A stretch of DNA of 64,000 nucleotides from Panonychus citri (lineage: Eukaryota > Arthropoda > Arachnida > Trombidiformes > Tetranychidae): contig NW_026515464.1 in the NCBI RefSeq assembly GCF_014898815.1, positions 1 to 64,000 of the forward strand. The letters run 5' to 3'. The notes below the pieces were generated by a model. That model was not told where the DNA came from. It worked only from the letters and a program-made list of their open reading frames with translations, and searched no databases. Both the position numbers and the translations under genes were made by a program. Below are positions 14,364 through 29,169 of this stretch, one piece after another (within the stretch, counting starts at the first letter, position 1; each line of letters begins with the position of its first letter).

Positions 14364-17300
14364 TCTGCTTACATCAACATCAATCTCTTGCCAAAATGCT
14401 GCGCTACTCTTTGAGTTACAGGGATCATAGTGAATTCTGGATTAACTTGATTTGCATAATATTATCACAGAAATAGAGACACATTGTTATTAAATGTATT
14501 CAATGCTTGTAAAATGCAAATAACCCCATAGACACACTCCCATAGACAATAGTATCTGCCAAGTCAATTTAATTTGATAATCTGGAAATAAGGTTCATTC
14601 AAAATCTTCATTTCAATTTATAATCTTAATCTTGATGAGGAGAAACGAGAAAAATTTGATAATATAATGAACAGAGTAGGAAATAGATTTGGATTAGTTT
14701 GGCAAAGATAAACAATAAATATAAAACTTGAAGTTAAAAAGGTCAACCTTATGATAAAATAGAGGATTTGACTCAATGAATCAACTGAATTTTTATATTA
14801 TTATTATTGTTATCAGAATCTGAGAGTTGGAGCTTTGAATTGAAATATGAATGAAACTTTAATCTCACTTTAAAATGTTGTTCAGATCTTTGTTTGCTCG
14901 ATATTAACTTTATGGTGAGTTCTTGTAGAGTTTCATAATTTTCCAATTCCATGATTTATTCTGATGATTGGCTATATTGAAATATCTCAGGTGAGTCAAA
15001 ATCTGTCGACATGAAAAATAAGAAAATATAATAAATTATGATAATAATACTTTTTTTCTCACTTTCGAGTTTCAATTTGTTCGTATGTTTGTCTATCTTC
15101 ATGAGGGGATATTTTTACCATGTTAACATTACGATTGAGGATAAGAAGATTTTATGAATTTTTCTTTCTTTATCTAAGCTAAACAGAGCAAAAAGTTATC
15201 GAAATATATGAGTGATAATCTACATCCGAATTGAATTGTTGGAATGAAAAAGAGAGTCAAAACTCTGGATTTTCTCAATATCTCTCAAAAAAGAACAAAA
15301 ATTGGAAAGAAAAATGATAGAATACTTTTTCTTTCCAATTTTAATACTCTAAGTGTAACAAGTTCTCCATGTATACAGATTGATGTATAATCTTAAGGGT
15401 GGAAAGTTATGCAAAACTATGAATCTCGAGTTTTACATGTTCAAAAATTTTTTCTCCATCCTCGAGTTTGCACCATTTTCCAACAACACTCATTTGCTAT
15501 TCCATTGTTACACCTTTAAAGTTTTTCCTTTGACATGGAAAGATGAATATCATACTTACCCTGAAACTCTATCAACCCCATAACTCTCATGCCTTTTCAT
15601 GGTAATGAAAACACTGGAGCCTGAGTAAGTGTTCATTCATCTGGCAACATTTGGAAATGTTCAAAACTTCAAGGTTGTCGAAAAGAAAAGAGAACAAAAA
15701 AAAAGTTCTGAGAGAATTTTTTTGTTGTTGTTACCTCTTCTTTTTCAATTCTCCTGAAGTACAAAAATTTTCAAATTTTAGAACTTGAGATTTGCATGAT
15801 AATTGAGATGTTCAAAAGATTCATGAGCTGATGTTCAGTAGATATTTTTCTTTGAGAATGGAAAAATAAAAAAAAACTCCCTGTCCATGTGAATGGACAT
15901 TTTGATATCTCTGTAAAGATATTAATGATTCTGATGTTATCTTATATATAAAGAATCAAATCGAATCATGATATTGAGGATCATATATGTTCTATGAGAC
16001 AGAAAAGAGACAAGAACAACATGGATAAAAATACCATCGAGATGATGTACTTTTTTTTTGAAATTGAACAACAATTAACCCTCAGGGTAAAAGAGACAAC
16101 AAAAGCTCATTATCCATCCTTGATTCAATTCTGAACAATGAAAATAGATTAGGATATGAAAGGGAAACGACAGCCAAAAAAAAGGAGATAAAATGTTGGA
16201 TAATTTCATCTTTCACTCTTCCCTGTTTATCATCATCAGCTCTCTGTCAATATCCGTGTTGAGAAAATAACTTGACAGATAAAGATGATGATGGCTTTTC
16301 TTTAGAACCAATAATTTCCTCTCTTCTTCACCTCTAAGTGCTTCTCATTTGATGGTGGAAATCGAAACCAACACCGAATTAGAAGACAAAATAACAATAA
16401 ATGTTCATGAGTTTTTCGTATATAAGTTTCATAAGTCCGAACTTTTTTTCCTTTTGTTCTTATTAGTTTTCTATTTCTTTTTCCTCTTCCATCATCATCT
16501 AAAGCTTTTTTCATCATCAGTCGATTAAGATTATTTCTCATCATCATCATCTTAAAGTGTTTATCATCCATCCTCAGGCAATCAGAATGAAGTGAAAACA
16601 CAAGAAATTCACATTTAATCTAAAACCTTATTTACCTTATTCGAAACTTATCCAATCTTCTTAATCATCATCATCATGATTAACTTTTTTTCCCATACTC
16701 ATCATTCAATGAATCGGATAAAGGATTAAATCTAAAACATAATCATCATCAAAAAAAAGGTAATTAAGACTAAGACATGTGAAAAGTTTCATATGAACTC
16801 ATCCTGAGAAATCATGATTCATGATGGAAAAAACTTCACTTTCACAATTTGATAAGTGATCGAGAGATTGAATAATTTAGTGAGAATTGAATAATTGATG
16901 AAGATTTAAACTTATAATGAGACAATTAATTAAATCTAATTGGAAAAAAGGATTAACACCACAATTAACTTTCTCTTCTTTCATTTTAACACAATCAAAA
17001 AAATCTTCAGTCACGATAATTGATTAATCATTTAAATTGATTCAATAATTTGAAACATCAAATCTCTTTGTAGATTGAGATTAATTTACTAATTAATAAT
17101 TAAGAGGGCACTTCAAATGATTGTTATCCTCTTTCAATGAAGATCTTTGGTCAAGGAAAATTTTATTATTATTTTATCGCCTTTATTTTGACCGTTACCA
17201 GGCCAATTTTGTCCATTTGTGTCCGACCATTTAACTTAAAATTGTAAACCTAAGTGGAAAGTCATTGAAACTCACATTCGAACCTCGATTACAAAGTTCT

Positions 17301-20300
17301 TATTGTTGATTCTTCAATCGAAAGCCTTTATTTATAAATATATAAGGTACAGGGGATGTAGATAATGATGGTGTTTTGAGAAGTTTTTTTCTTCTCTGAA
17401 CTTTACTCGATCTTTTGAACCTTTCGAATATAACAACAGAAATCGAAAAGTCGAATGATGAAGAAAAGCAAAAAAAGTAACAATTCTTTTCCATGAGTTT
17501 CACCTTTTCTTTCACTCTCATCATCATTTTCTTCTTGTTCTCCATCATTATCACTCATCATAATCATTTTCTCACCTTTTGTGTATCTGTCCAAAGTGAG
17601 AAAAGATGAAGAGAAAACATCAATTTCTCTCAGTGATGATAAAATTAGGGAGAGAAAGATGAGAAGGTGGAAGATGATAAAAAGAAAGTGTATATTCTTA
17701 GGTGTAAATCTAACATTTTCCACCGATGAAAATAAAACCACAAAGGAAAACGAAAAGAATAAGAAAAACTTTACTTCTCTCCTTTATCTCGCTCACTACC
17801 AGCTAAATAAATGGATTTCAAAAGGTTTCATTAGCTTTGGTCTAGTTATTGGTCTGCTCATTGCCTTCTGAGTAATGGTCATTATCTCACTGGTCAGCTT
17901 ACCTTTTTTCTGTTACCGATTGAAAAACGTTTCATAGGGAACAAGGTATTCCCTTAATATCATTATTACAGTTCAATGAGTTGTTTTTATTATATATTGA
18001 ACTTTTTGCTTCTCTGTTCAAGTTGAAACTCAGAGAGGGGAGTTGGTAAGGAAGAGGCAGAAATACTCATGAAAAAAGTTCCAACTCAAGAAAAAAGAGA
18101 AAAGAAATTTAAGATTCTTTTTCCATTCTCAAAAATATGAGCAGAATTGAGGGTAAAAAGTTCATATATCTTTGACTCTCTCCTCGTTTTGGTGAAATAT
18201 TGATTTAATTCCTAATCACTTTCAATGTATTAGATAAAACAAAGTTGCAATCAACAAAAAAGTAATCATGTTTCAAATGTAAATTCTGGTTAAATGATAA
18301 CAATATCATGAAATAGCCTTAAGGGTAAGACAATTAGCTGTAGAAGCAGAAAAAAACTCAAACAGAAAAAGGTAAGAGTATGAATTTGGATATTCATTGT
18401 TTGAGATAATTTGAAATGAATCTAATGAATCTAGAAGTTTATTCCATAGGAAAACTTATCTTCCACCTCCCAGAGCAAAAATTGGAGGACGATGATGATG
18501 AGGAAGACACAAGAAGCTTTCAAAAATAATGAATTTGAATCAATAACAAACAGCAATACATCAACTACCAAAAAAGGGGAGAAAAGAGAGATAGTGACAT
18601 TTAAAGAGAGAGAGAGAGAGAATCAGATAGAGAGTGGGGTGGGTAAGATTAACTAACAGGGAGAGAAAGAACAAGATAACAATGAATTCTATGAGTTTCC
18701 TTTTGTCCCTCTCTTCCACCTTCTCCCACCCTGTTCCACCCTCTTTTCCAAGTCACTTACTGTTGACATGAGGAGCTACATGTATATGTTATATTAAAAG
18801 ATATTAAAGAAAACAGGTCAACTACTGAAGGAGTGGGAAGATGTTGAATGTAGGGTGGAAAAGAAAAACAAAACTAGATGTTTTATTTACTCACTGAGAG
18901 AGCGAGAGACAAAAATAATAACAAGGTAAAAAAACTAAGATACACAGAGGAACAATAAGTTTCCACCCTGTAAATATACCCAAGTAAATGATTAATAACA
19001 TGAAATTAATGATACTTACATGGTAATATCATAATCACCGTCAGAGAATGAGATTATTGCTGTAAAAATAGTTTATATTAAATGTCCATAAATGGACAAT
19101 ACAAAAAGAAAGGTCAAAGTTTTTCATTATTAGAATTGTGAAATCTTGAATTATCATGATGAAACTTCATGAAATGAATTTGATTAACTTTTTTTAGCAT
19201 AAAAATCAACTAAAAGTTTCAACTTTTTCTGGTCAATAATAACAACTGATCTATGGTCAGAGTTATTGGCTTTGTTATTGATTATTATTGTTTTGTTTTT
19301 TTGCTTACTCATAAATATTACTTGAAATATCAGATTAGGATTTGGATTAGTGATGTATCATGTTGGCTAATCTGTTTCCTTTTGTTACTCATTACGGGGA
19401 TTTAGACTTTAAGCCTGACTAGCCCATTGGATTATTGTTATTATTTCATAGCTAATTTTATTACGGTTGACCGGGATTCTCGTTGAGCTTAGATTGGATT
19501 TCAACTCCTCCAGCTCATTTCCACCCCACTCACTATGATATCGCAATTACTTGTACCCTCCATAAGGACTTTAACCATTTAGGACGAGATAGAACTTTTT
19601 TTTCCTTACCTTCCTTGTCCTAATCTTGTCCTGGTCAATCATTGTCCATCTTATTTTGTTGTTGTCAAGATTATCATTTTGTTACCCACTCTCATCTAGT
19701 CTTTATCTTGATCCTCATCATTCTGGTCATTCTCAAAGATGACAAACTTAACTTTCAGTAAATACTTGGAAAGCGATAAAAAAACTGACCATCATATCGT
19801 CTTGACTAAACTTTGTATCAGTAAAGATTTCGTAATGATGGTAATCATGATGATGATGATGATAAGGATGAGCAGCAAAAAAAAGTTGAGAAATTCAGTC
19901 TTTGGGTTGATTTATTTCTTTTCATCTTTTCAACTCGAGATTATCTTCTTAAGATGAATTTTTGAGCGTGATATGAATTTTCTTATCCAAATAAACCATA
20001 GCCAGTTCTGTTATCCACATGTACGAAGTGAGTGTGAACTTATTCCACCACCACAACCCTCAAACTCTACCCACTATCAACACAACAAATAATCACACCA
20101 TTCACTTAATACTAAGTTAGCATCTCAGTCAACAACTATTAGCAACAACTGAGTGAGTGGTCATGATATCCATCATAACAATCTAGTAAACTGACTGACC
20201 ACTCCTTGTGATGGGAAGCTTAACAACACGTTATCTCATACACATGAGTATGTTATCATCATCATCAGGGTGGATATGAAAATAAAAGTTATCATGTTGC

Positions 20301-23300
20301 AAGGAGGAAAAGTATGATAAGCTTTGATATGGTGGGTGAGAGTTCAGTAGCATATTCATGAGATTTTCATCCAGAATTAAGTCAATCAATCAAATTCAAG
20401 TGAATTTTTGAAAGATGAAAAAGAGAAAGAGGAAGAAAAAACTTTTCTATTATTAAAAACCAAAACATTGGAAGAGAAAAAACTTCAAGTTAGAACAAAA
20501 AAAAGGATATTCGATAAAATCGAAAAGTTCATCTGAACTTGCAACCATTTTGATAGATAAACTTTTGAAATCCATCATCATGATTTTCCCTCTGAATTTA
20601 TGGTTGGAACTTTTTCTTTCTATTTTTGCTCTTTTTCCCTGTTCATGATTCACTGATTGTTAAACTTTTTAAGCTTAGATTTCAAGCTTTTCACAATCGA
20701 TGAAGATGTTACATTGATTTGATTCAGTTGGTTAATTGTTTACTGGTGTTCATGTGACCATGAACATTGGAAAGGTATAAAAAAACCTCGGTAAATGTCC
20801 AGTGAACCATGGATATCGATTACAGTTACAATTCAGTGTCCATCATGAGTTGACCAGTAACCAAAATGGTTACTCAGTTAAATAGTAACAAAAGTAACAA
20901 TGATAATAATCGTGATTATATTTTATATACACATGATACAAGTCAAATCGTAATTCAGATTGTATGGAAACTTTTTTTTTCACTGGTCACTTCCCATGTG
21001 TATTAAGTAAATATTAGGAACAAAAAAAACACAGACTCACACTGACCAATGAAAGTTAATTATCTAAATTGTCCAGCTTATTGAATGATAGTCAAGATAA
21101 ATCATAGGCAAATCAATTACATCTTCTGAAGGGCAACAGAAATCAACTACCTATTGATTGTCAATGAATCAATGGTCATTAATATTTATCATTATCACTA
21201 GTTGACCGCTATGAGAATGGTCATCATCTTCTGTCCATCATTATCATACTCATATATAAATAAATACTATTATCATTTCCGACATAAATATAATATTTCA
21301 CCTTTAATTCCGGAAGTACTTCTGTATATAAATATATAAATGTATAAATCTTTATTCCGGTTTCATTCAGGGAATCAGTAGATAACCAAATCAACCAATA
21401 TTCACCTTGAACATTTACTATTGTTATTGTAATTCTTAAAATCAATCAAATGAAATATTATTACCTGAGATATTATCAGTAGCCTCAATAACCCACAAAG
21501 TTTAACCCAATTACATTCAACACTATTCAAGTTCAACACCGATAAACAAGTGAGCCAGAATTTATCATGAAAATTGAGTTGAACCAAAAGCAAAACTGAC
21601 CAATCAAATCAAAAACAATTGACCATCCTAATTGATTTTAATGGATGGTCATCTCTCTCTCTCTCTCTCGCTAGCTTTGTCTACTTGTTCAGGAAAAATA
21701 ATTCAATAAAAAGTCATGATATAAGTTGATTATTTTAACCATGTATCATGTTGATAATGAAAACAATATATTTATAATATATAAATAGTAACATTGTTAT
21801 ATAAAAAGCTAAATGGACTGTGATAATAAGACTGACTGGTCACACTATATAACAGTTAATACTTGAACATTGGATGAGAGGTCAAGTTCAATAATGACCA
21901 GTAAAGCTAAGTGATGATGATGATGAATGTAAAAGATGAGGATGATAAAGTGTACAGATGAGATGAGAAGGAGGAGAAAGGGACTTTACCCCTCCAAGGT
22001 TGAATACCATGTAAAGACCATTCAGTTGTCAGTAAAGAAAAGACTTAAGATGAATTTGAAGTGAATTCGGTTACAGGAAATTCGTTGTCAAGGTGATATT
22101 CTAAAGTAATAGTTTTTCCACTACCTTCATCGTCTCATCATCATCATCATGTAAAAAGAAAAGAAAATGAGAAAGATAATGAGAAGAGAAAAAAAAAGAA
22201 AGTTCTTAAGTTCTAAGTGCAAGTTCTAACTTCTTAATAGACTATCAGAGTGAACAAGTTAATCACTATAATTAGGTTCTTACCATTAATCCATGAAATG
22301 AGGCTGATGTAAGATGATTCTGGACATTGATTATGTTGGGGTAGTGGGTAAGTGAAGGGTGGGATAGTTGCCATAAAGGGAAAAGGTAAAAGGTGTAAGA
22401 GAGACAAAAGATCTGATATTGGAATTGGAAAAGATGCTCTTAATTATTCCCACCGGGCGGGTTTCCATTGTAACATCAACAGAATTTCATATACAAGACA
22501 TTATATCTTTTTCTCCCACCGCTTCTTATTATTAAACCTTTTCCATTCCAATATACAAAATCATTTGTATCTTCATGTTATCCAAATGGGGAGAGATAAA
22601 AATACATACACCATGAAATTAACTGAACTAAGAAGACGATAAAATTGTGATAACTCTGATAGCATAAATGATAATAACAATAACGATCATGATGATTACT
22701 ACTCAGTAACAGTCAATTGAACAATTTGATTTTCATCATGATCATAATGATGTTAGTGATAAAAACAGGTAACAATATAAATCAGTTCATTTGATTATCT
22801 TATGTATGTATCAAGAAGACTGTTTGAAATTGATTGTGAACGAAAAGTTTACCATTAAATGATCAGCTAATTATAATTGATTTAAATTAACTCTCTTTAT
22901 ATTCTGAATGAATTATTGACAAATGTCCATTTTTAATTGTATCTGTTAATTGCTATATCGTAATTTAATTGCACTGGCTGACAATTAACTTACAATGAGT
23001 AACGTTCAATAATATTTCATATTTAATGATTATCATTTGTGTGTGTCTCAGTGTTAACTCCCAATTGTAAATTGTTTCCCTTGTTAATTGCTAGCAATTT
23101 ATTTTTCTTGCTTTCACATACACATAATTGTGTATAGAAATTAGCTAATGTCTTAACCATTCAAATTTCATTTGCAAAAATTACTCATTGATTACCATGA
23201 TGATGGTGACGATAATTATCACCATCATGAATGAATTAATTACTACCACTTGAACTAACTCGATTCAATTTAATTTCTTAATTTGTAATAGGAAAAAAAA

Positions 23301-24582
23301 AGTTCAAGGAAAATAATTGAGTGTAGATGAGTGAGAAAAAAAGTTTATAAAATAATAGCAATTAATTTGATTATTTGTCTTTCATGACGATGATAGTATT
23401 CAGTATCGTCATCATTATCATCATCATCATCATCATCATTAGAAATAAAAATAAATTTTGTAGACAAATAAATTGTGAAAGTTATCATGAAAACTGATAA
23501 TGATAACTGGACACGTAACTGTAAGGTGTTGTTGACATTACAGGGTGGATGATGATGATGATAATGACGATACAAAATTAATATTGATCAAAAAGTAAAC
23601 CAAGAAGACAAAAAGTATCTTCAATAAAAAACAATTATGAAACTTTTCCCACTTCTCACCATGAAGCTCATGGTGGACACCATTGAAATCCCATGAGCTG
23701 AAACGACTCACTCCTCGTCCAAGACTGAACACATCTCAAGCTCAATCATCATCATTATCTTCATGATGATGATTTAAGTCTTACCTCGTTTGTGAACAGT
23801 TCTCATAATATATTATTATATACAACGAATGAAACAAAAGCTGATAATCAATTAATGATCAATCTCAATTCTTTTATTATTATTTATTTTCATTTTATTA
23901 GTAACATGAACCCGGAAGAGGAAAAGTAGAACGGAAAAAATTGTGTCTCATTCAAAGATTTTCACTCTTATCTATTATATCAAGCGCTACAAAATTTGCT
24001 CTCAGTTGATATAATATTTCATTATACTCATGGTTACATTATCAATCCTCATGTTGATATTAGATAAACATAAGATATTGGATTTGTATTTATCTCTTTA
24101 GGCTTCAACTAACTTGAAGGATTAAATTGGTCTCCTTGTTTAACCTTTATCCCTCTCTCTTAATACATATTATTATCTTTATCATTACCTTTACCCTACA
24201 ACATCAATCCCCACTCCATGAAAACCTTTCCACTTTCCCCATGTAATAATATTATTTGGTTATTGTTATTTTTTTTTCTCAGGTAAAATTGTTGTTATTT
24301 CTTGTTTATTGTTATCTCAAGTATCCAGAGTAAATATTTACTCTAATATTGGATATAAACTCATGAAAATTGCTTCTCAATCCGATAGAAGATAAAAAAA
24401 TACAGATCGAAGTTGATATGCTGAATAGGTGAATGATGGAGGAATAAAAGAAAACTTAAATCTTGGAATTGAGAGTATGAAAAGTTGAGTAAATTTTAAT
24501 AAAATTCCCGAACCAAGAACTAGAATCATGGTTATCAATAAGTTATCTCTTTAGACCCTCAGGGTGGATAATCTAACTCATC

Positions 24583-24604
24583 CTCTCTCTCTCTCTCTCT
24601 CTCT
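24583..24604. repeat. (CT)n microsatellite
   Basis: An uninterrupted CT run of about 11 units in non-coding DNA. Confidence 0.85.
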
Positions 24605-25473
24605 TTCTTCATGTTTTTTTTGATATGATCAACATTTACTTACTGATTAATGTTTACTGTTTATTGAGTAAATGAAAATCAAATCAATTAAATCAAATAT
24701 CAAAAACTATGGTCAAAAATTGTGAGAAAATAATCTCGACCCACCGGTGGGTATTTTGTTCAATATACAGAGAAACTTTTTTTTTTACTCTTAAAAAACT
24801 GACCACTGAGTCTCTTTGTTTTTCTCATATTGTTTATATTTACTTTTGATTCAATTTCTAAGATTATATCAAACATTTTTATTATCATCTACTGGGAGTG
24901 ATTTATATTTATTTCTGGGAATTGAACCATGAAAATAATAAGAAGTGATTTGAATTTTACAATTTTCTTAATGTAAATTCAATGGAAAGTAAAATTTGAT
25001 CATCTTATTTTAATGTCGATGAGAAAACAAAAGTTAAATTATTGTTATTATGATAATTTAACTTATATAAGCAATTAACTCTCATGGGAGTAATTTCAAG
25101 ATTCACATTTATTTACATTGGATGGAGACTGAGGCAAAAAGTGAGAGAGTGAAAATGGAAAGGTGAATGAGTAGATGAAGATGAAGATAGTAAAATGATC
25201 AACTGGACTTTCGTAATATGTTGAAATGGATCATCAATCAGTGGAGTTAAGTAAATGGTTTCAAAAGTTCATGTGAGAGGGTGGGAATAGTTAAATGAAG
25301 AAGCATAAAGATGAGGATGCTAGAAAAGTGGATAATTCAGTGTTCCCTTTGCTCACATTGTTTGTGTCTCTAATCTCACGAGGGAATAGGGCTAAGAATG
25401 AAGAGAAATTGGAGATGATGAACGTGGAGATGAAACAGTGAGTGGAATTTTTCCCACTCTGACACTCTCTCCA

Positions 25474-25504
<31 letters not shown>

Positions 25505-26485
25505 TTCCTTTTCATGATGTAAATCTATTAAACATCTTCATCTCTCCACTTCCTCTTTTACCTCCTCCTCCTACCACCTCATTTGACTTAATTGCTTAAT
25601 AAATAACCAAACTGGATTCAAATCAACTTCTCAATTAACGTACCACTCCATCAACCCCACCGCCATCACCATCACCACACCCACTGCCATTATCATCATT
25701 ATAATTATCATCTTTATCTTCATTTTCTCTTGTTTAAACTTCTGATTGAGAGTCTTTAGTCTCTCTCTTTTCCTGGTCATTTAATTTGATAGAAGATAAA
25801 ACATTTTATCTTCCTCTTTCTGCTTTTTATCTTCCCACCTCCCAATACCAACTCCTCTTTGAAGCTTTAAAAACATCAACACTTTCATTGAAACTTGTCC
25901 TGAGGAAGAGCGAGTAAAAAAACAATCATCCAAGTCAAATTACCAAAAACTGCTTACAATGAATTTTCATCTTCTTTCAGGAAGTTGAGAATCATTTTCA
26001 TGGTGGTAACCATGAGAGGAAGAGAGAGAGAGATGAGGAAGATGAAAAATGTAACCATCTTAAACAATGAGTTCACTGCAAACATCATAATCATATTAAT
26101 GGAGGATTAATAATATTACTCATACTTATATGAAAATGTTATTATTAATACAATAAGAGATGAGATTGAAATAATACCCACCATGAAAACTTCCCTCAGT
26201 AAATCTGAGGTTAATATGGTCACAACTTTCATTTTTATTCAGATTAATGAATAAGTTGAGTAAATTTTACATGATAAACATACAGATGATGATGATAATG
26301 ATGAACAACATCAACATTGCACAATCAATCACATTAATTATTTATTCAGATGCAAAGTGAATTTTAACATGAAGAACTGAAATAAAGTTCAACAATATCA
26401 GAAACCCTTTCAAAAAGAGTTCCAGATTAATGACTCTTGTTGGTAAACTTTTTTTAAAATAATTTTCTTTGTCCTTTTTGTCCAG

Positions 26486-27803
26486 ATTGAACATGATGCT
26501 CAAAAAAGCAAATGGACTTTCGAGTATTTCTTGGCATTTTCGACTGGTCAATGTAATTCTTCACGTGATGACCACCACACTGATCATGTATATTGCACAT
26601 TCAATACTAAATTGTACCAATCAAATGTCACTTTTAATTTCACTTCACTTTGCCCTTCACCCGATTCACACTGAAGCTGTAAGTTGATTTTTCACCAATG
26701 AAAAGATAATTTCAACCAAAGAACCATGAACATAATTTCCTACCTTTTGTATTGATCTATTAATATTTGTTCATTCTCATGGTTATATAAATTCAGGTTT
26801 CAAGTAACGTTGGAAGAGCTGATATCCTGTGTTGTATATTTTCATTGATAACGTTAATCATTTTCACCAGGTAATGTAAACAATTTTGGCTGATCATAAT
26901 AACGATAATAATATTATAACTGAATCAACTGAAGATAAATATATGCATGTAAACCCAGTTAATTGTAAACAATCAAATCATGAAAGATGATCATGATAAT
27001 CCAGAATTGAGAATTGATTAGATTCTTTTATTATTATTAGCACGCTCACACCAGGGATTAATTTTACCTTAGCTAACACTCTTACTCTCATCATCATTTC
27101 AACTCTGCATGATACTTTACTCAATAATATGCTGAACTTTCAGAGTTGCTGATAACTTTGAAGCAAAAAAAAAACAACTTCAACAGGGAGAAACTCATCC
27201 AATTGTAACTATCATGATAACTTTATGATAAGATTGCGTGCTATTAGCATAATACTGATCTCATTTTAAATGAATATCAGATTTATTCAGTATCATGTTA
27301 ACTCATGACTCTAATTACACCATGATTATCACTGAATTCTGATAATTGGTTAGATCTTGTTACGAAAAGTAATATATATCGAATGAAGAAAAAAAAACTT
27401 GCCAAAGAAAACTCCGAATCTTATACACCTAATATCACGTTAGAATCATTAGTTTATGGAAAGAGCATTTTTCCTCAGTGTTCATGGAATTGATAGGAAT
27501 TGAAACTTTACGTGTGCATTATGATTATTCATGAATTTCTAATCATTTCGACAAGAATCTCAATGGAAACAAAAATTCATTAGTTCTAACCAATTATCTT
27601 ATTTCCTTATCCTTTAGAGCTGTGAAGTTTATGCTGGAAGATAAAAGTAATCAAAGGATGATAGTCTATCTCTTTTGGTCTTGCTTATCATCCACTTTGG
27701 CATTACTTTCAAAAGAAACTGGAATTATGATTCTACCGATTTGTACTCTCTATTATATCTTCAAATTGTCCCAATCAGGGTCACTGATCATAACTCGGAA
27801 AGG
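26486..27803 (+). CDS. TMTC-family O-mannosyltransferase, partial (three exons)
   Basis: Three exons join in phase: 26486-26678, 26797-26870 and 27618-27803, each bounded by AG and GT (donors GTAAGT, GTAATG, GTGAGT; the 1-nt and 2-nt codon remainders match). The joined peptide of about 151 residues carries the TMTC signature HPIHTEAVSSNVGRAD, preceded by a hydrophobic FRLVNVILH segment and followed by a helix ending LALLSKETGI, as in human TMTC1-4. TMTC proteins are ER multi-pass membrane enzymes that O-mannosylate cadherin-type domains, with C-terminal TPR repeats. Missing from view are the N-terminal lumenal catalytic segment and everything after the third exon, including the TPRs. The reading frame has no defect where it is visible, so this is either a gene with very long introns or a fragment. 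The last visible donor lies about 450 bp before the retrotransposon. Family is confident; which paralogue is not. Confidence 0.83.
26871..27617 (+). other. TMTC intron, 747 bp
   Basis: GT-AG intron between the second and third visible TMTC exons. AT-rich, with no open frame or repeat that I recognise. Confidence 0.7.
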
Positions 27804-28254
27804 GTGAGTATCCATCGTAACGATTTATTGTCATCACAAGATTAGAAAATGTCTTTCAACTGGTCAACTTTAATAATTCATTTCCATGTTGATAACAACT
27901 CAACTTTACTAGATAAATTGATCATAAATCATTACCATGAATCATTTCATGATATTGTAAAAGAAAAGACTATCAATTTTCAGAACAACAATTTCAGCCA
28001 ATTTCAGTTTATCACCATGAACATCAAAATAGCAAAGAGAAAGCAATTGATTATCATTTGTTGATCATAGAAGTTGAAAAAAAAGTCAATCATTGATGAT
28101 ACTAAACATGAGAATGTTAATCAGATGCTGATGTAAATTCATTGATCGAAATTGTTATCAAATGTTCAACCGATTCACCGATTCAACTTAAAGTTCATTA
28201 TCGTGACTCCACAATAACTTTCACTGGGAATTATCATCCAATAAGTTCACGAAT
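27804..28254 (+). other. Start of the TMTC intron up to the retrotransposon
   Basis: Begins with a GTGAGT donor. It contains an open frame of 71 codons at 27849-28064, but its composition is repetitive (His/Asn/Ile) and its phase does not join the TMTC reading frame, so I do not call it. The segment ends at the retrotransposon edge. Confidence 0.55.
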
Positions 28255-29072
28255 TGAAGGGTAAAGCTTTAGCTCCCCTGGTTCAATCATTTCACTTTAT
28301 GATTAGACTCATTTTATAAACTTTAGTTAATCATTTTTTTTTTATTTAATCATTTAAACAATTAATCACAATTTAATATTTAATTTCTTCTGTTTGATTA
28401 AGATAAACAATTACTTCTCCTTATAAGGATGAAAACCTAAGAAGGTTAATCTTTTGTTCTCGATCAAGAGAGACACCAAAGTGGCGCCTTAACTGGTTAT
28501 CTTTATCTTTCTCTTTCCTTTACCCTTTGTTAGTAACCTAAAGGTTGATGATGAAAAGATTAACTTTGGTTATTTTAACGAACATTACTTGTTTTTCTTA
28601 TCTATGTAATAGTAAAGCTAAAGCTACGGAGAAAGACTCTCTTTCTTTTTACTTTCTTTTTCTCTGTCTACTTTTGTAATCTTATCCATAAAAAGGAAAA
28701 AGAAGAAAAAAGAAGTTGAAGATTAACTTTACACTTTGAATAGACTAATCACTTTTTCTATTCTTTGTTTTTCTTCAATTTTACAATTACTAAAGTAATT
28801 TAGTTAATTCAAAATATTAATAAAAGTTTGAAACAATTAATTATTATCTTTGTGAATCTCGTGAATCCTGTATACGAACTTAAAGTTGATCTGAATCGGT
28901 GTAGGTCAGATCGGAATCTCTTGAGTGTTTTAAGATTGATCAGTTTTAATTACATCAAGACTTGAGTCTTTATAACTTGGTGAATTCATATAACTAAAGT
29001 TAACTCATATATTTAAACCATTGTAGTTGAATTGATAACAGTTCATATCATTACCATTGATTTTATCCTACA
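28255..29072 (+). repeat. 5' LTR
   Basis: Starts TGAAGGGTAAAGC and ends ...CCTACA, so it has the usual TG...CA ends. It matches 38233-39023 almost base for base over roughly the first 500 bp; the match then breaks into indels and substitutions. A TCCTTATAAGGA block near 28416 could be the TATA region of U3. The left boundary is the point where similarity to the 3' LTR becomes clear; an extra 20 bp upstream shows weak similarity, so the edge could lie slightly further left. Confidence 0.92.
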
Positions 29073-29074
29073 CT

Positions 29075-29094
29075 TGGCGAGGTTACCAGGATTC
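29075..29094 (+). promoter_or_regulatory. Primer-binding site, tRNA-Ser-like
   Basis: TGGCG followed, after a few variable bases, by AGGATTC starts two bases after the 5' LTR. Its complement ends in CCA with a tRNA-like T-arm remnant. The TGGCG...AGGATTC pattern is what tRNA-Ser-primed gypsy elements show. The tRNA identity is inference from memory of serine tRNA ends. Confidence 0.6.
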
Positions 29095-29169
29095 ACAAGG
29101 TTCAGTGATTGATTGTGTTGTGTGTGTTCAACATTTATTCAATTTTAATTGTTCGCTTTTAACAACCTT

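Larger units (their letters stand above)
1..26485. other. Gene-poor AT-rich region
   Basis: No coding region can be supported here on either strand. Open frames are all under about 100 codons and read as low complexity (runs of Met/Ile/His/Asp from ATG/CAT repeats, or Ser/Leu from CT repeats). The DNA is dominated by short ATG/ATC/CAT tracts, poly-A and poly-T runs, and CT or GA microsatellites. It could be intergenic, or could be intronic to the TMTC gene that starts to be visible at 26486, since that gene must have exons further upstream. A few short palindromes and nuclear-receptor-like sites are described separately. Confidence 0.7.

Noticed and set aside
17300..17871. Several overlapping frames of 84-112 codons on both strands
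   Set aside because: Lys/Glu/Met or Ser/Phe-rich low complexity that is open on both strands because of purine/pyrimidine bias.
22352..22642. 96-codon frame on the + strand
   Set aside because: No recognisable motif, mixed composition and no consistent splice sites.
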